Positions 12,372 through 26,919 of a DNA stretch of 64,000 nucleotides are shown piece by piece (the first letter of the stretch is position 1; each line of letters opens with the position of its first letter). Origin of the DNA: Physcia stellaris (taxonomy: Eukaryota; Ascomycota; Lecanoromycetes; Caliciales; Physciaceae); NCBI GenBank assembly GCA_018902385.1, contig JABSSW010000044.1:186001-250000 (forward strand). The letters are read 5' to 3'. The position numbers and the translations under genes were made by a program. The notes under the pieces were generated by a model. That model ran no database searches, was not told the origin of the DNA, and saw nothing but the letters and a program-made list of their open reading frames with translations.

Positions 12372-12622
12372 TGTTACGAGCATGTTTGACAGATAAATCA
12401 GATAAATGTCTAGCAAATAAATTTGACAAATAAATAATTGATATGATATGATCGAACAACGAGTTATGTTTTAATTTTACGTCGAAACTAACGTGATTTG
12501 AGACTTGACGTCGCACATTGCTTGCAATTTCAACATTTTGTATCTATTTGTTTTTGCAAATTTATTGTTTTCGTCTAGTTAATCAATAATACGTCTATTC
12601 AAACACGATTCATGATATTACA
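12372..12622 (+). repeat. Left LTR of fossil B
   Basis: Begins TGTTACGAGCATG. About 247 bases align with 16841-17088; the end is placed at ...TATTACA but is uncertain by a few bases. Confidence 0.85.
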
Positions 12623-15600
12623 ATAAGTTTTCAATTTTTATCGTTCGTCGTGATACGCGAACGTTCAAAAATAAAATTTCAAATCGATCAAATTTTTCGT
12701 GAAAAACAAACGACGAAAAGTTTTTGACGAAACAAACGACGAAAATCGTGTAATTACAAATCGAATTTACACGCAAACGACGAAATTTTCGACGATAAAA
12801 AACGACGAAACGACGACGATTTTTTATTTTTTTTTTTATTTTTTCGAAATGATTCGCAATCATCATGAAACAATTTCATTCAATTTATTTCGTCAAAATT
12901 TGAATATCGACGAAATACAAAAAAACGTTGAACAAATGCTGAACGAAATTCACGAAATCGATAAAAAATTCACGATTCGTTACAAATTTCGTCAATTCTT
13001 TTTTATATCAGACGTTGTGTCGAATCAAAATGACGATGTCACGCATTTTTTGAACATAAAAATCGTTCGTCAATTGAAATATTGAATTCAACATCATTTC
13101 GATAATTTTTTGAACGTGTTCAATGATTTACGCATCGATCGAAACAAATATTTGATCGTTTTAAAAAATTTTCACGAATTCGTCAAATTGTTCAAAATTC
13201 AAAAAAAAAATCTGTTCGATATCGATAATATTCTCGAACAAATACGCGACAAACTTAAAACGTTCGAAAAAAAAAAAAAACGAATGATGAATCAATTCAT
13301 TGACAAACGTATTGAATATGACGATTTGATCAAATTGAATGAAATTCGTCGTTTCGAACGTGTTTTCAATTTCGATTCAAATGAAAATTCAAACAATATC
13401 GATAATGACGAAAAAAAATTTGTTGTTGACGATTCGATCGTTACAAATTTTGTCAAATTTTCGAAAAAAAAACGCACGAACAAACATTCGAATTTCGATA
13501 AATTTACGAACGATACGAATTTTGATTGATTTACGTGAAAAATCAACGTTCACGATAAATTCACGATCAACAATGATTGATACGAAATTGTTCGATTCAT
13601 AATCACGACAATAATCGATTGAATTGAAAAAAAAACAGTCAAACATATTCAGTTTCGTCGATACGACAATTTGAATTATTTCGAAAATGAAATAATGATG
13701 ATCAATTTTTTCGAAAACATTTATGAAAATTCAAATCATCAACGCAACGTACGTCGAAAATATCGAAATTTGATCATGTTCGACATTCAAAATTTTCAAT
13801 TTTTTTATTCGAATTTTTATCGTTTGAATATTCAAATCAATTTCGATCAATTCATTTTGATAAAAAATTTGATTGACAAATTCATCATGTCGTTGAAACA
13901 AATTTTGAACAATTCGTTTCGTCATCATTTTTTTTTGTTCGCGTGAAAAAATGACATTCAACAAATATATAACGATTTGATCAACATTCGAAAAAAAAAA
14001 TTCGAATTCGAATTCAAAAATCAATTTTCGTGATTTTCAAATCGACGTTTGTTGTTTCGATTGCAATATCGTTCGTCAAATCAATCACATCGACGTTTTT
14101 TGTCAAATTCAAAAACGATTATAAACATGATTCGATTATCGATCAATTGATTGTCACGAACAAATGTTTCACGTGTGAAAAATTCGATCACATTTGAAAA
14201 TTTTGTTTCAACGTCAATAAATTTCAAAAACGTCAATGACATAAATTACAAATGTATCAATTGAATTTCGATATTGATTCGAGCGAATTTGATTCGAAAA
14301 ATTGACGATTCACGTCAAAAACGCGATTGATGAATGTTTAAAAATTTTTTATTCACGATAATAATATGTTTGATTTTTTCATCAAACGATTTTTAGTTAT
14401 CATTTGTACGTTATCATTCAACGATAATAAACATAAATTAAAAACTTTAATAAACATTGATGCAATTGATTATGCGTTCATTGATAAAAAAATCGCGCAA
14501 TTTGTATGCAACATGCTGAACATGAAATTTGTATTTTTATTGAAATCGAAATCATTGATTGAATTCGACGATCGTCATGTTTTTTTTATAATTCACGCGA
14601 TATATTTTAAATTGACGATAAAATTACATTTCGAATTGATCGTTTTTTTGTTAATTATTGATTTCGATAATCATTCGATAATTTTAAAAAAATCGTGAAT
14701 AAACAAACATGAAATTATGTTGAACATGATTTACAATAAATTGATTTTTAAATCGTTCAAATGCAATCATCACGACAACATATTCAGTCAAGCGATGCAA
14801 ATTCGTCGTTTAAAAATTTTCAAATCAAATCGTCGATGAAATATATCTAATTGACGTCGCGATGCAAAATTATCGCAAAAAAATAATACAAAACACATAA
14901 CGACGATGAAATTTCGATATATCATTTTGTTTCGTTTCAAAATCAAATTTTTATTTTTTATTGTTGAAAACGAATCAAATATAATCGATTCGAAATGTTT
15001 CGAATGTTCAATTCATTCAAAAATCGATATCGACGACGAGTCGTCAACAATCGAATCAAATAATTCAAAAATTGATATTACGATTGTTACGAAAACGACA
15101 TTCGTCAAAAAAAAAAAAACTGAAAAATCAACGTAATAAACGATGAAAAACGAAAAAACAACAATCAAAATTTTCGTTATTTTCAAAATTGAATTTTGAC
15201 GATTCGATGAATATCGCAATGATTGATGCAATTTTTTTTTGTTTGTTGATCGATGTCAAAAATCGAAAACAAAACGTTCAATGTTTTTTCATTACGATAA
15301 ATCAAATCGATTTCGCGTTCAAAACATTACAAACGAATTTTGAATCGTTAAAAATCGTCGTTATAATCAAGAAATTTTTAAAACACGAACAAATCAAATC
15401 GATATTCGAACGCATAATGAAAAAAATGTCGAAATATTTTCGTCATTTATTCGAAATATTCGATTTTCAAAAAATCATCAAATTGTTTTCGCATAAATTA
15501 TACGATCATAAAATCGAATTGTTAAACGATAACAATTTTTTATTTCGCAATCGAATGTATTTTCTATTCGAATTCAAATTTAAAAAATTCAAAAAGTATT

Positions 15601-16840
15601 TGAAAAAAAATTTGCAAAAAAAATTTATCGTATTTAATCAAACGACATATGTTTCATCAATTTTATTTGCGATTAAATTTAACGATCAATTACGTTTGTG
15701 TGTGAATTATCGTCGATTCAATCACATCACGAAACGCAATCGATATTTTATTTTTTTGATCGAAAAAACTTTGATCAAAATTCAAAATTGCAAATATTTG
15801 ATCAAACTGAATATCATATCGATTTTCAATAAATTTCGAATGAATGAAAAAATGAAAAATTCATCACGTTCGTCATTTTTATGAAATCGTATAAATATCG
15901 AATATTATTTTTGAATTGATCAATGATTTTGCAAATTGACAACATTACATGAATGATTTTTTGTTCAATTTTTGAACGAATTTTGTCAAATTTACTTGAA
16001 TGACATATTCATTTACAGCAAATTCAAGAAGAAACATATCGTGCACGTTCGAACAAGATTGAAAAAATTCAAAAAAATCGATTTACAGATGAATATCGAA
16101 AAATGCGAATTTTTCAAAAAAGAAATGACTTTTCTAAACGTTATATTCTCGATGAATGATTTTCGCATGAATTCAAAGAAAATACAAATCATAATCAACG
16201 AAAACTTCGAATGAAAAATGAACGATATTTTAAAATTTCGATATCATTACGATCGATTTCAATATCGCGTCAAATGATCGAATTGATCGCATGATCGAAT
16301 TTGATATTACGTCGACAACGATGAATTCGATAATGTTCGTGACGTAATGAATAATTATCATCGAAATCATTTTATCGTTTCAGATTCGAAATCATTCAAA
16401 ATTACATTTTTCGTTTTTCAAATTGACGATCAAGATTCATTTGCGAATCGTCGTCGTTTTCGAAAAAAAATCGTCGTTCTGACACTCATTGAAATTACGT
16501 TTGATTAAAATTTGAAAATTTCAATTGAATTTGAATTCATCTTGATTTCATTCGTTCGTTTCAAAATTTTTTTTTTCAATTTCAAATTTCATTATCATCG
16601 TTTCGACGTTGTTTACAGTCAGAATTTACGTCGCATGAAAAATTGAATCGTGTCAAAAACATTTTCAGAAATTGTTGTTCGATTTTATTGAATTGTGAAT
16701 TGATGCAACATATTGAAAAAATCAAAAAATGATGATCGTGAAAATTTCGAATTTTGAATTCGTTCAAGACAATCGACAACGTTTTCGTCTCGAATCAACG
16801 ACGAATCGTCGAAACGACGTTCGCGAAAAAAAAAAAATAA

Positions 16841-17088
16841 TGTTACGAACATGTTTGACAAATAAATCAGATAAATGTCTAACAAATAAATTTGACAAAT
16901 AAATAATTGATATGATATGATCGAGCAACGAATTATGTTTTAATTTTACGTCGAAATTAACGTGATTTGAAATTTGACGTCGCACATTGCTTGCAATTTC
17001 AACATTTTGTATCTATTTGTTTTTGCAGACTTATTGTTTTCGTTTAATTAATCAATAATACGTTTATTCAAGCACGATTCATGATATT
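16841..17088 (+). repeat. Right LTR of fossil B
   Basis: Begins TGTTACGAACATG and matches 12372-12618 closely. The similarity stops at 17088. Confidence 0.85.
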
Positions 17089-17767
17089 CTTCGAATTTGA
17101 ATTGAGCAAAAAATTCGTTCTTCAAAAATCAAAAGTTGAAACGAACATCAAATCGAAAATGAAAAAATTTACAACATACAATTGAATATCGCAATTCAAA
17201 CTAATTGTATTGACATATTATTACGTATTGTTTAATTTAGAAAGCGAACACGAATTCGAAAAATTACAAAAACAAATTATTTATTTTCATACAATGACAA
17301 ATTTACATACGTGATTTCAATCATTCGATTTTATTGACGTTTTCAACGACAAACGTCAATCGTTTCAAGTTTTCGATTATTCACAGCAATAACGACAAAT
17401 CAAAAACATCAAAACAATTGAAAAAGTTTGCGCATCTTGTCGAAACATTCATGCAAAATGAATTTTCTACATTTCAACATTGAAAAACAACGATTTTGAT
17501 CGTTTTGTTTTTTTTGCGAATCATCAAAAATCAAAATACGATCAATAATTGATCGAACGACGATTTCAACAAAAGCATAACAAGATGTTCTAGTCAGAAA
17601 ATCACATGACGATTTCAATAAAAACACGCGATTGCAAAATATTATGAATACAATATAGATTGAAATCAAAAAAACGATAAAAAATTCACATTCGATAAAA
17701 TTAATAAAAAGTCAATCAAAATACAATTATATCGTCAATGATCAAATCAACAAAATTTACGAATGCA

Positions 17768-17932
17768 TTTATTATGAAATAATTGCAATATACATAATGT
17801 GAAAAATAAAATGATTGAATTGTTACTATCTAGAAAACAAAGTGCGAAATATGAATCACAATGTCAAAACGCTAATTCGTTCTTGTCAAAATATTCAGAT
17901 TTCAGTTCTATGTGAAAATTTATCGTAACAGA
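17768..17932 (-). repeat. LTR of fossil C (3' in element sense)
   Basis: Aligns along its length with 22351-22513 and ends ...TTTATCGTAACA on the plus strand. Confidence 0.75.
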
Positions 17933-18581
17933 TGTAAATCAACGAAAGAAAATCACAACGTTTTCGTTGTGTTTTGCTTTCGCGTGTCGAAAAATCAACG
18001 ATTCATCGTTCGAAAAATCTATTAATAATACAAATAAAGAAACAAGAAAACGATTTGTTTTTTCATCAATTGCTCAACGTCTTCAAGAATCGTTGAAATT
18101 GCGACGACGATTTTTCAAATCAAAACTCATCGTGAAACGCTTGAGACGATTCGAAATACTAAAACGAACACGTCAATTGAAATTCGTTGATTCAACTCGT
18201 TGATGAAAAGATGAAATGAAAATGTCTGCGAAATTGAAAACGAAATTTCGTGCAATTGCAAAAAAGTTTAATTTCGCAATATTCGAATCGTATGTTGATT
18301 TGAAAATTTCGATTTTGCACGATTTGATTTGAAATGAAATGTCTGAAAAACGAATCGATTTGTATGAAAATTTGATCGTTATTTTTGCAAATTTCACTGT
18401 CTTCTTGATTGACTTTTTGTCATCGAACGATTTAAGACATGATTTGAAATCTGTATAATGATTTTTGATATTGATTCGACGAAAAAATCATTGATTGACT
18501 ATTTCGAAATGTGAAATTAATCGTAACGTGACAATTATTCAATTGCATTTTTTTCTGTTTAATCATATGACGACAAATAGA

Positions 18582-19355
18582 TTCGGAAGTTTTTTTAAAA
18601 AAAACTTTGTCGAGAATCTTTAGAGTTAGAATTAAATCTGATAAGATTACGAAATTTTCTCATCGAAATCAAAGTCTTTTGCGATTTCATCGATTTCGCA
18701 TTTTAATTGCTTTTTAATTCAATAAGTAAATCATACATTCGAAAACTTGTTTTGAAATACGAAATGGCATTATTCAAAAAATCAAAATATCGAAAATCGA
18801 ACGAGTGCGCATTGAATTATGATGAATATGACATTGTTGTTTCGCAAACGTTGTTGCGAAATTGTTTTACAAACACATTTTTAACATGATTTTTCAAGTT
18901 TCAAAACTATTGCGATAATGAATCGATTTTTGTTATTTTTGCAGCGTTGAAATGCGCTCATTCTGCTTTACAATTTTGACTAAATAAATGAAAATCATAA
19001 ATGATTGTTGATTGAAATGCAAAATGCGAAACAATTGTACAGACGAGAATGAATTAAGCGAAATTTTTCGCAAGCATCTCAACTGACCGTTTGACACAAA
19101 TCTGACAGCGACGAAATTTTCGAAGACTCAAAACTATTGCGATAATGAGCCAATTTTTGTCATTTTTGCAGCGTTGAAATGCGCTCATTCTGTTTTACAA
19201 TTTTGATTAGATAAGTGAAAATCATATGTGATTGTTGATTGATGTGCAATGTGCGAAGAAGTTGCACTCAAACTTTGATGTTTTTCGCCAAGATTGATCT
19301 AACTCGAAAAAATAATAAACTTTTTGTAAAGAAAACGATAAATATTTTTTATAGA
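18582..19355 (-). repeat. Repeat R, copy 1 (minus)
   Basis: An inverted copy of the sequence at 30777-31695. It contains two tandem units of about 230 bp, each with the block reading (plus strand here) CTATTGCGATAATGA...GCGCTCATTCTG. It lies inside fossil C. No coding content was recognised. Edges are approximate. Confidence 0.65.
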
Positions 19356-22350
19356 TTGTGTTCTATATCGTTTTCGATTTTTTTAATTCATTCATGTCGA
19401 AAATAACGTTCGTTTGAATGTTTTTATTTACGTATGTTTTGATTTTCAGTCGTTTCAATGATTCGTCGATTGTTGTGATATACAAAAATATATTCATTTG
19501 TTTGTCAACAATGCGTTCATCAACGATATTTCGTACGATAATTGAATGACAATTATGCAATCGATTTCAAAAATTATTTTTTGACAACAAGAATTCGTCG
19601 ATGAAATTGACGTTGAAATCAATATCGATGTAAACAAATATTTTCTCGTTGTTTTCATCATACAATCGCGTCTGAATAATGACATATTCACGTTCTGATG
19701 ACGATTCACGAATAATGATTACATGCAAAATTGCATGTTTCATTCAATTGATGTATCGTTTTCTATTCATTGTTTGATTTGACTTGATGTCAATATTATG
19801 AATATTGAACATATGATTATTCAAACGAATTCTGTCATCGTTATTGACGTAATTCTTTTTGCAAATATTGCAAAATAATGATGTCATATCATGACGAATG
19901 TATATTTCATCGTTAAAAATTTCGAGCTCAGATGTTTTCGCATGAAAAAAAATGATAATATCATCGAAATTTGCGTGCTCGAAAGTTTCGTATTTGATAT
20001 TCTCATTGATTAATTGTGTTTGTTTTTCGTCATATTCGCTATTTGCGTTATAGTCGTATTGATCGTAAAAAGTCGATATAAACGCGTTATAATTGACATT
20101 GTTTGTAAAAAGTTTTTGATTTGACGAAAACGAAAAATATTGAATTGAACGCGTAAAATACTGAGAAATACGTTGAGAAAAAAATAAATTTTGAATTGCA
20201 AAAATTTGATTTTGCTGTGAATATTGCGATCGATTTTGCGACGACGCAAAAATGTAAACATTTCGCGAAAATGTTTGTCAATTACGTGACGACTGAACAT
20301 TTTGAAATTTAAAAAAATAATTCGTTGAATAATTTTCAATGTATGATTTTGAATATCGATCAAAACGTTCAAAATTTTGAATTTGTTTCGATTTCATTTT
20401 ACGTTGATATGCGATTTCGATCGCATTTTTTTTGTTGATATCATTCGCATAATATTCGATGACATTTTCGAAATTTCGAATAAAGTTTTCAGTTGTTGTG
20501 CGTTTATCGAGTTTTCGTACATGTTTACGAAATTTTTTATTCAACGAGTTTCAAATTTTCGTGAAAACGATCAATTCGAATGCACGAAGAAAAACGTCAA
20601 AACGCATCAAGATGTTCACATATTCGTCAAATTGACGTCGTTTTTGAACGTCACGAATAATGTATTGTTGAATTTGAAATTTAACAAACGAATTCGCTGA
20701 ATGATTTTCGTAACGAATAATAAAAATGAAACAAAAAATTTTTATCGAAAGCATAAAATCGTCACGTTTTGCAAAATTCAAAACGATGTATCAAATCTGA
20801 ATTGCATTTTTCAAGCAAAAATGTAAATGTTCAAGAATATTTTTGTTCGCAATAAATCGACGTACAATTTCAACAAACATGTGAACGTCGATATAAATGA
20901 TTTTTTTTTCAATCACATAATCAATCGATTTCTGATTCTTAAAATATTCGAAATAGAAAAAATCGATATTTGAAATCTTGAATTGATTCGATTTTGTTGT
21001 TATTATCATTTCGAATATTGAAACATCATGACGATCGCGAAATTGATTTTGATTTTTGATGTAATCACGACGATTATTTGAACGATTTCGACGATTTTCG
21101 TGATCGTTATTTGACATGTCATTGTCGAATAATCGAAATTGTTTATTGAAAATTTCGAACGTGAATTGAAAATACGAAAAAATATTTGAATTTTGATTGA
21201 AATTTGATTCGAATAAAAATATCATTTCAAATTTCTGTTTCATGTGTGAAATTTGATCAAAAATAAATTTGTAATTTTCGTTTCGCACATCTTGTTTGAT
21301 AAATGAATTTTGAACAAAAAACTCGAAATTATCATGAAAAACGTTCGATTTTGAATGTAAAACAAATATATTGATTGAAACATTTTTCGTTATATTCAAA
21401 ATGATTGTTTTTTGAAAAACAAAACTTTTGTTAACGAATTCGATTTTCAATTTTTTTTTGAAATTTTTTTTGAAATCAACAAATTCGATTTTCACGACGA
21501 TCGCAATATTGCGTGTTATTTTATTTTTCAACGTTTGAAATTTGTTGTTTATAATGAAAAAAAAAACGTCGAGTTTGTTGTCGAATTGATTCAAACGATC
21601 ATCGAATTTTTCAAATTTGTTCGTGAAATATTCGAGAAATTCATTGTATAATTCGACGAATTGATTTTGTTTACGACGAATGAAATTGACGATATTTTTT
21701 TGATTAACATTCGTTAAAAATGTTTCACTCAAATAAACATTCAATGATTCGCGAAAATGTTTTCGTGACGATTTATTTGATTGTTTCACGTTTTGCATTT
21801 TTGTTTTTTCGTTTCGACGACGTAAATTGACGTTGAAATTCAAAATAAAAAAATTTGATTGAAAAAAAAAAAAAAAAGACTTGAAATTTCTCGTGCTCGT
21901 TGAAAATCGAATTTTCGTTTTTGTTTTGAATTTGTTAATCAACAACGAATCGATTTATAAATTTAAATAAATTGTTTATATGCGAAAAACGAATCGAATT
22001 AATTTCGAAACATGTTATGTTCAGAAATGATCGATTTTGAAAAATTTGAAAGTAAATAAATAAATAAAAAATTGAAACGTGAAAATTTTCGATTTGCGAA
22101 GACGACAGAAACTGCTAAAAATTTTCGATAATAAATTTTCACGAAATTCAAAACTGTTAACAAATTTGCAGAAATAATGAATTTCAATAATGTTTTAATT
22201 GCATGCGTTGCGAAATATCTCGCGATTGTTTTGTTATGAAACGATAACATTTCGTCGTGCGAATTGATTCGTTGTTGTTTCATTGCTTTTGCAAAAGTTA
22301 ATTTCTGACGATAAAAATCAAGAAATCGTAATTTTGAATGATGTTATCAT

Positions 22351-22513
22351 TTGTTATGAAATAATTGCAATATGCATAATGTGAAAGATAAAATAATTGA
22401 ATTGTTATTATCTAAAAGACAAAATGCGAAATATGAATCAGACTGTCAAGACGCTAATTCGTTTTTGTCAAAATATTCAGATTTCAACTTTATGTGAAAA
22501 TTTATCGTAACAG
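22351..22513 (-). repeat. LTR of fossil C (5' in element sense)
   Basis: Begins TGTTATGAAATAATTG and ends TATCGTAACA on the plus strand, so its ends are inverted repeats (TGTTA/TAACA). Confidence 0.75.
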
Positions 22514-23435
22514 CAACAAACATAAATTGCATCTATGCAATTGTAAAATTTTCGTATTGTTTCAATGAAAGCGATTTAACAAAAATTGATCGTGAAAAAA
22601 ACAACAATTGAATCAATTGATAAATCGTCAATCAAAATTCGCGTCGCACGATGCAAATTTCAATAAATAACAAACAATAACAACAATGAATTCGATACGA
22701 CAAATTTTGTTGACGTTATCATCAAACATTGTCGCAAAAGATTTTGCATGATTAATTGCAATAAAAAAATCAATTCGAAATAATGTTTTTGTTGAATTCG
22801 AACAATTTCGTTTCAAATTTCTAATCACGATGTTGTGATTTTAAACAACAATCGATTTAAATTATTAACGTTTGATTCGTACGAATACAATTTTCGAACA
22901 AAAACAATTACAAACGTTTTTAAAAGAAAAACTTCTGAAAATTGATTTGAATCAATCGATTTCGTGAAATTGTCATGAATGCAATTTGATCAAAATGAAT
23001 ATATGTTCGATCTTGACATTTTTCAATGCAAATTTTTTCATCATAAATCGTTTCGAACACATCGAGTCGAAAAAATCAATCGTTTTTACTTTTCATAACA
23101 CGAAAAAATCTTCGTTATATTCGTACAAATGTTTCATAGCGAAAAAACGATTTCAAACAAAACACAAATCGAACGATAAACACAAATTTTTTGTCTTTAT
23201 CGAAAATCAAAAACATACACAAAAACATCAACAAAAAAATTGCTCAATAAACACGCAACAAATTTGACGAACATGCGATATGTTTGACGAATTCGCAATG
23301 AATCACAACATGCGATAAATATGAAAACGAACATTAGAATTCGAAAACAAACAAAATTCGAAATTGAACAAAAAGTCATTTCTTAATTTTATCTGAATTT
23401 TTATCGAAAAATGACTAATAGTTTTGAGAATCTAT
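22514..23435. other. Interior of element A, unassigned
   Basis: AT-rich sequence between fossil C and the second copy of repeat R. Frames of 60-95 codons at about 22628-22828 and 22986-23267 show no domain. Probably original interior of A. Confidence 0.4.
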
Positions 23436-23695
23436 AGAACACTTTCTATAAAAAAATGTTTTGCGTTTTCTTTTGAAATTCTAAACTAATCGAATAAGAA
23501 ATCACAGAATTTTCAAAATTCAAATCACGAACATCAAAATTGACTTATTGCGTTCATGCAATGTTTCGCAACTTGCACATCAATCAACAATCACTCATGA
23601 TTTTCATTTATTTAGTCAAGATTGTAAAACAGAATGAGCGCAATTCAACGATGCAACAATAACAGAAATCGATTCATTATCGCAATAGTTATCGC
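23436..23695 (+). repeat. Repeat R, copy 2, first part
   Basis: Shares the tip ACACTTTCTATAAAAAAAT with the copy at 30777 and the first internal unit (TTGCACATCAATCAACAATCA... to TTATCGCAATAG). The second internal unit appears only at about 25015, which suggests that about 1.3 kb separates two parts of one copy. Confidence 0.55.
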
Positions 23696-24984
23696 GTGAA
23701 CAAAAAAGTCTGTCAACGAAATTGTTGCAAAATTCGAATTCATTACTCAAAACACGTTCACAAATTCATTTTCAAAACATTATTTCAAGCATTTCACATT
23801 CATCATGCAATTTATTTTGAATTTCGATTTGTTTATCATTGCAAAAACACGTCAAGCGACATTACGAAAACAAAGAAAACGCGAAAAACAGAAAAAACAA
23901 CGACAGTCTGAACAATTGCTCGTTCAGAAACAATTTGCTCAACAATCAAAATTTTTTTTTTTTTGATATCGACGATATCGACGTTTTTCTACTTATTGTC
24001 ATTCATTTCAAGTCAACGAACAATCTTCTGTTGTCAGATTTCGAGAGTCTCAATACATCGTCAACGATCAAAACGATATGAAATGAATTTACGACGAATT
24101 TTATGATTTAAAATCGAGAGCTCGCTGTCAAGATTTCGTCATTTTTTGTCGTTCATTATTCGATGTAACTTTCGATGCTTTTGCGATGAACAAAAATACG
24201 ATATCTCAAATCAAAATCGCTCAACAACAGTTGCAAAAAAAACAAATTGAATAAAAATTCGAGTTTTTTTGTTATTGATGACGCATTGAGCAACACGTTG
24301 TAAAAAGAATAGAAAAGAGATTTTCGAAAACTTTGAAAGATAAACTGAATATCTCGTCACAAGAATACAAATCTTTTTATTTTAAAGAAATATTTTCATT
24401 ATTTGAATTATACAATGCTTATGAAGATATTTGAAATTCTCGAGATAAATGAAAGGACGATTACGTGATTGATCGAATCGTAATAAAACGACTTTATTTT
24501 TCGCTTTGTACGATTATTCGCAACAACGATATCGAAAGAATGCGTATACATATAAGAAAAAAATAGTATATTTCTGTGCGAAAAAAAAGTTCTTGAAACA
24601 ATTTCTTGAACACTATTTGTACGACGAAATTCAAAAACGTTTTTTTTTTATTATTGAAATTCGAACAATTGATTTATCGATGTTAACGTGATGAAAAAGC
24701 AATCAAATGATCGATTTTCATCTGATTCGAAATCAATCGATTCAAATTATTGAATTCGATATCACGTGTCTTATTGTTTTATTCGATATCACGTGTCTTA
24801 TCGTTCTTTCGCACTAGACTCGATCAGAAATCATGATATGTTTCGAAAATGTGATCAAATGACTGCAATTTCTGCAGTTCAAACTTCATGTCTGACGTCG
24901 AGTCGATCATTGAGACTTTTCAAGTTATTTCAGGCTTGCGACATTCTTTCTCGATTTGAATAGCTCAGAATTTTCTTGACGATC
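23696..24984. other. AT-rich stretch between parts of R, unassigned
   Basis: Less mutated than the surrounding elements (more ApG and CpT remain). It includes a 27-bp tandem duplication at 24754-24807 (ATTCGATATCACGTGTCTTA core). No coding domain recognised. It may be an insertion in repeat R. Confidence 0.35.
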
Positions 24985-25492
24985 AATCATCAAAATTGTG
25001 ATTTGTTGTTGCAATTGATTTGCAATTTACACATCAATCAACAACGACATATGATTTTGATATATCTAGTCAAATTTGTAGAGCAGAATGAGCGCATTTT
25101 AACGGTGCAAAAATAACAAAAATCGATTCATTATCGCAATTGTTTTGAAGCTTGAAAAATCATGCTAAAAATGTGTTCGTAAAACAATTTCGCAACAACG
25201 TTTGCGAAACAACAATGTTATATTCATCATAATTCAATGCGCATTGATTCGATTTTCGATATTTTTGATTTTTTGAATAGTGTTCATTTCGTGTTTCAAA
25301 ACAAATCTTCGAATGTATGATTTATTTACTGAGTAAAAAAGCTATTAAAATGCGAAATCGATGAGATCGCAAAGAAATTTTGATTTCGATGTGAAAATTT
25401 CGTAATTTTATCAAATTTGATTTTAACTCTAAGAGTTTTCGACAAAGTTTTTTAAAAAAACTTTCGAATCTATTTGTCTGAATAATAAAAAA
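24985..25492 (+). repeat. Repeat R, second part
   Basis: Matches 31195-31690 and, inverted, 18582-19010. It ends with a TTTTTTAAAAAAACTTTCG block like the other copies. Continues copy 2 or is an independent partial copy. Confidence 0.55.
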
Positions 25493-26919
25493 AACAATTT
25501 TATCGAATTTACAGTCGAACAAAAAATATGCTGTACAAACATTGAAAACGATTTTATCAGATTTTTCAGTTTTGTCATTCGTTCGACGAAAACGTCAATT
25601 TTATCGTTTCGTTTTTAGAAATTATTTGATCATTGTAATTCGACGAAAATCGCAATCTGAATAAATCATAATTTTTTCAACAGACTTCGCGTATACGAAA
25701 CGACGAACACAATCGACATTAGAACGAAATACATCGCTCGACGAAAATTCACAATCTGTACAAAATCGCATGAATGTTATATGCAACAAAACTCGTCTAA
25801 AATCAAATATAAACGCAATGAACGTTAAAACAGATTATAAATCGTTGAATACATCGTTTTATTTTTTGTCTCGTTGATTCGTTTGCACAATAAATTTTTG
25901 ACGAAACGTTTAAAATTACACGTTATAATGTATTCGAATCAAAATCACATATTTCACGAATCATAATACAGATTGTTCAAGTCGTCTTTTCTTAAAATGT
26001 GCAAACGCAAAAACAAAAAATATTTTTCGTTTTTTCGAAATCAAAGAAAAATTCAATTCGTGTCGACGAAACGCATTTTTGAAATGTTTTTGAAAACATT
26101 TATTCTGTAATAATTCAATTCGATTAAATCGTTCGTGTGAAAATCAACGTTTCGAAACAAACAATAAACGAATAGCAAAAATTATAACATTTTATTTTGA
26201 TCATAATATCATCAAAATTTCAACAAACACGACAGACGATTCAATAAAAAAAATCATTGAAAAAAAAACGTGAAAACAATCGTCAATTTGACGTTTTGCG
26301 ACGATTTTTGCAAACGTTTCGATCAATTCGAATTTGTTAAATGCGAAAATCATAAAATCAAATCATAAAAAAATTATAAATTTTTCGAAAAATTTCTATC
26401 AACAAAATAAAAAAAATTATGTATTTTTCGAATGATTTTCAAAAAAAAAATTATAAATTCTTCGAAAAATTTTTGACGAAAAATTAGTTTTGCGAATAAT
26501 TTCGTTTTTGTTTTCGATTGTGCATCAAACGTGATCGTCGATGAATATAATAATATTGATAATGCGCGAATTTTTCAATCTGATCAATGAATGACTGTGA
26601 CAGAAACATATTCACGAATTTGAAATAAAACATTTATGATTTCAAATTCATAAACGATTTGATTAATTCATTGTTACAAGTTTCGTGTGCAATTGTGAAA
26701 CAGAAATTAATTATTTTTGATATGATCACGTTCGCATTGACAACAAGACGAAATTGAAAATTTAACATACAATTGCTTTACGTGTCATCAAGTTTTATAA
26801 GAAAAAACGTCGTCAATACAGACAATTTCTGATCGAACGCGTTGATGAAAACATTTTCGAACATATGTGATCGAATAAAGTAAACAAACGAGATGATTCA
26901 TCGAATATCGAACACGATT
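25493..26919. other. Interior of element A, unassigned
   Basis: AT-rich, no recognisable coding part on either strand. Holds short repeated AAAATTATAAATTTTTCG-like pieces at about 26360-26480. Confidence 0.4.

Larger units (their letters stand above)
12372..17088 (+). mobile_element. Ty3/gypsy LTR retrotransposon fossil B, nested in A
   Basis: LTRs of about 250 bp (12372-12622 and 16841-17088, starting TGTTACGA) enclose an interior with, in order, a gag-like region (about 12700-13530), a zinc knuckle (about 14160), an aspartic-protease region (about 14366-14698) and a Ty3/gypsy reverse transcriptase (about 15490-16200; the YLNDIFIYSK version of the YLDDILIYS motif is recognisable). No integrase region was recognised and the distance from reverse transcriptase to right LTR is short. 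The element is broken, with many breaks. About 14 differences separate the LTRs, all C/T at CpT or G/A at ApG, so its age cannot be read from them. It sits in the 5' part of A and is therefore younger than A. Confidence 0.85.
17768..22513 (-). mobile_element. Ty3/gypsy-like LTR fossil C, nested in A, minus strand
   Basis: LTRs of about 160 bp (22351-22513 as the 5' LTR and 17768-17932 as the 3' LTR in element sense) are recognised by shared sequence from TGAAATAATTGCAATA to TTTATCGTAACA. On the minus strand are a gag-like region (about 21945-20280), a C2H2-type finger (about 19860, FCNICKK...NNHMFNIH) and an aspartic-protease-like region (about 19700-19360). These resemble the gag-protease part of fungal Ty3/gypsy relatives. 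A copy of repeat R (about 18582-19355) lies where the rest of pol would be expected, and I see no reverse transcriptase. It is broken, with many breaks, and probably the most diverged of the three LTR pairs (about 15 differences). Confidence 0.72.
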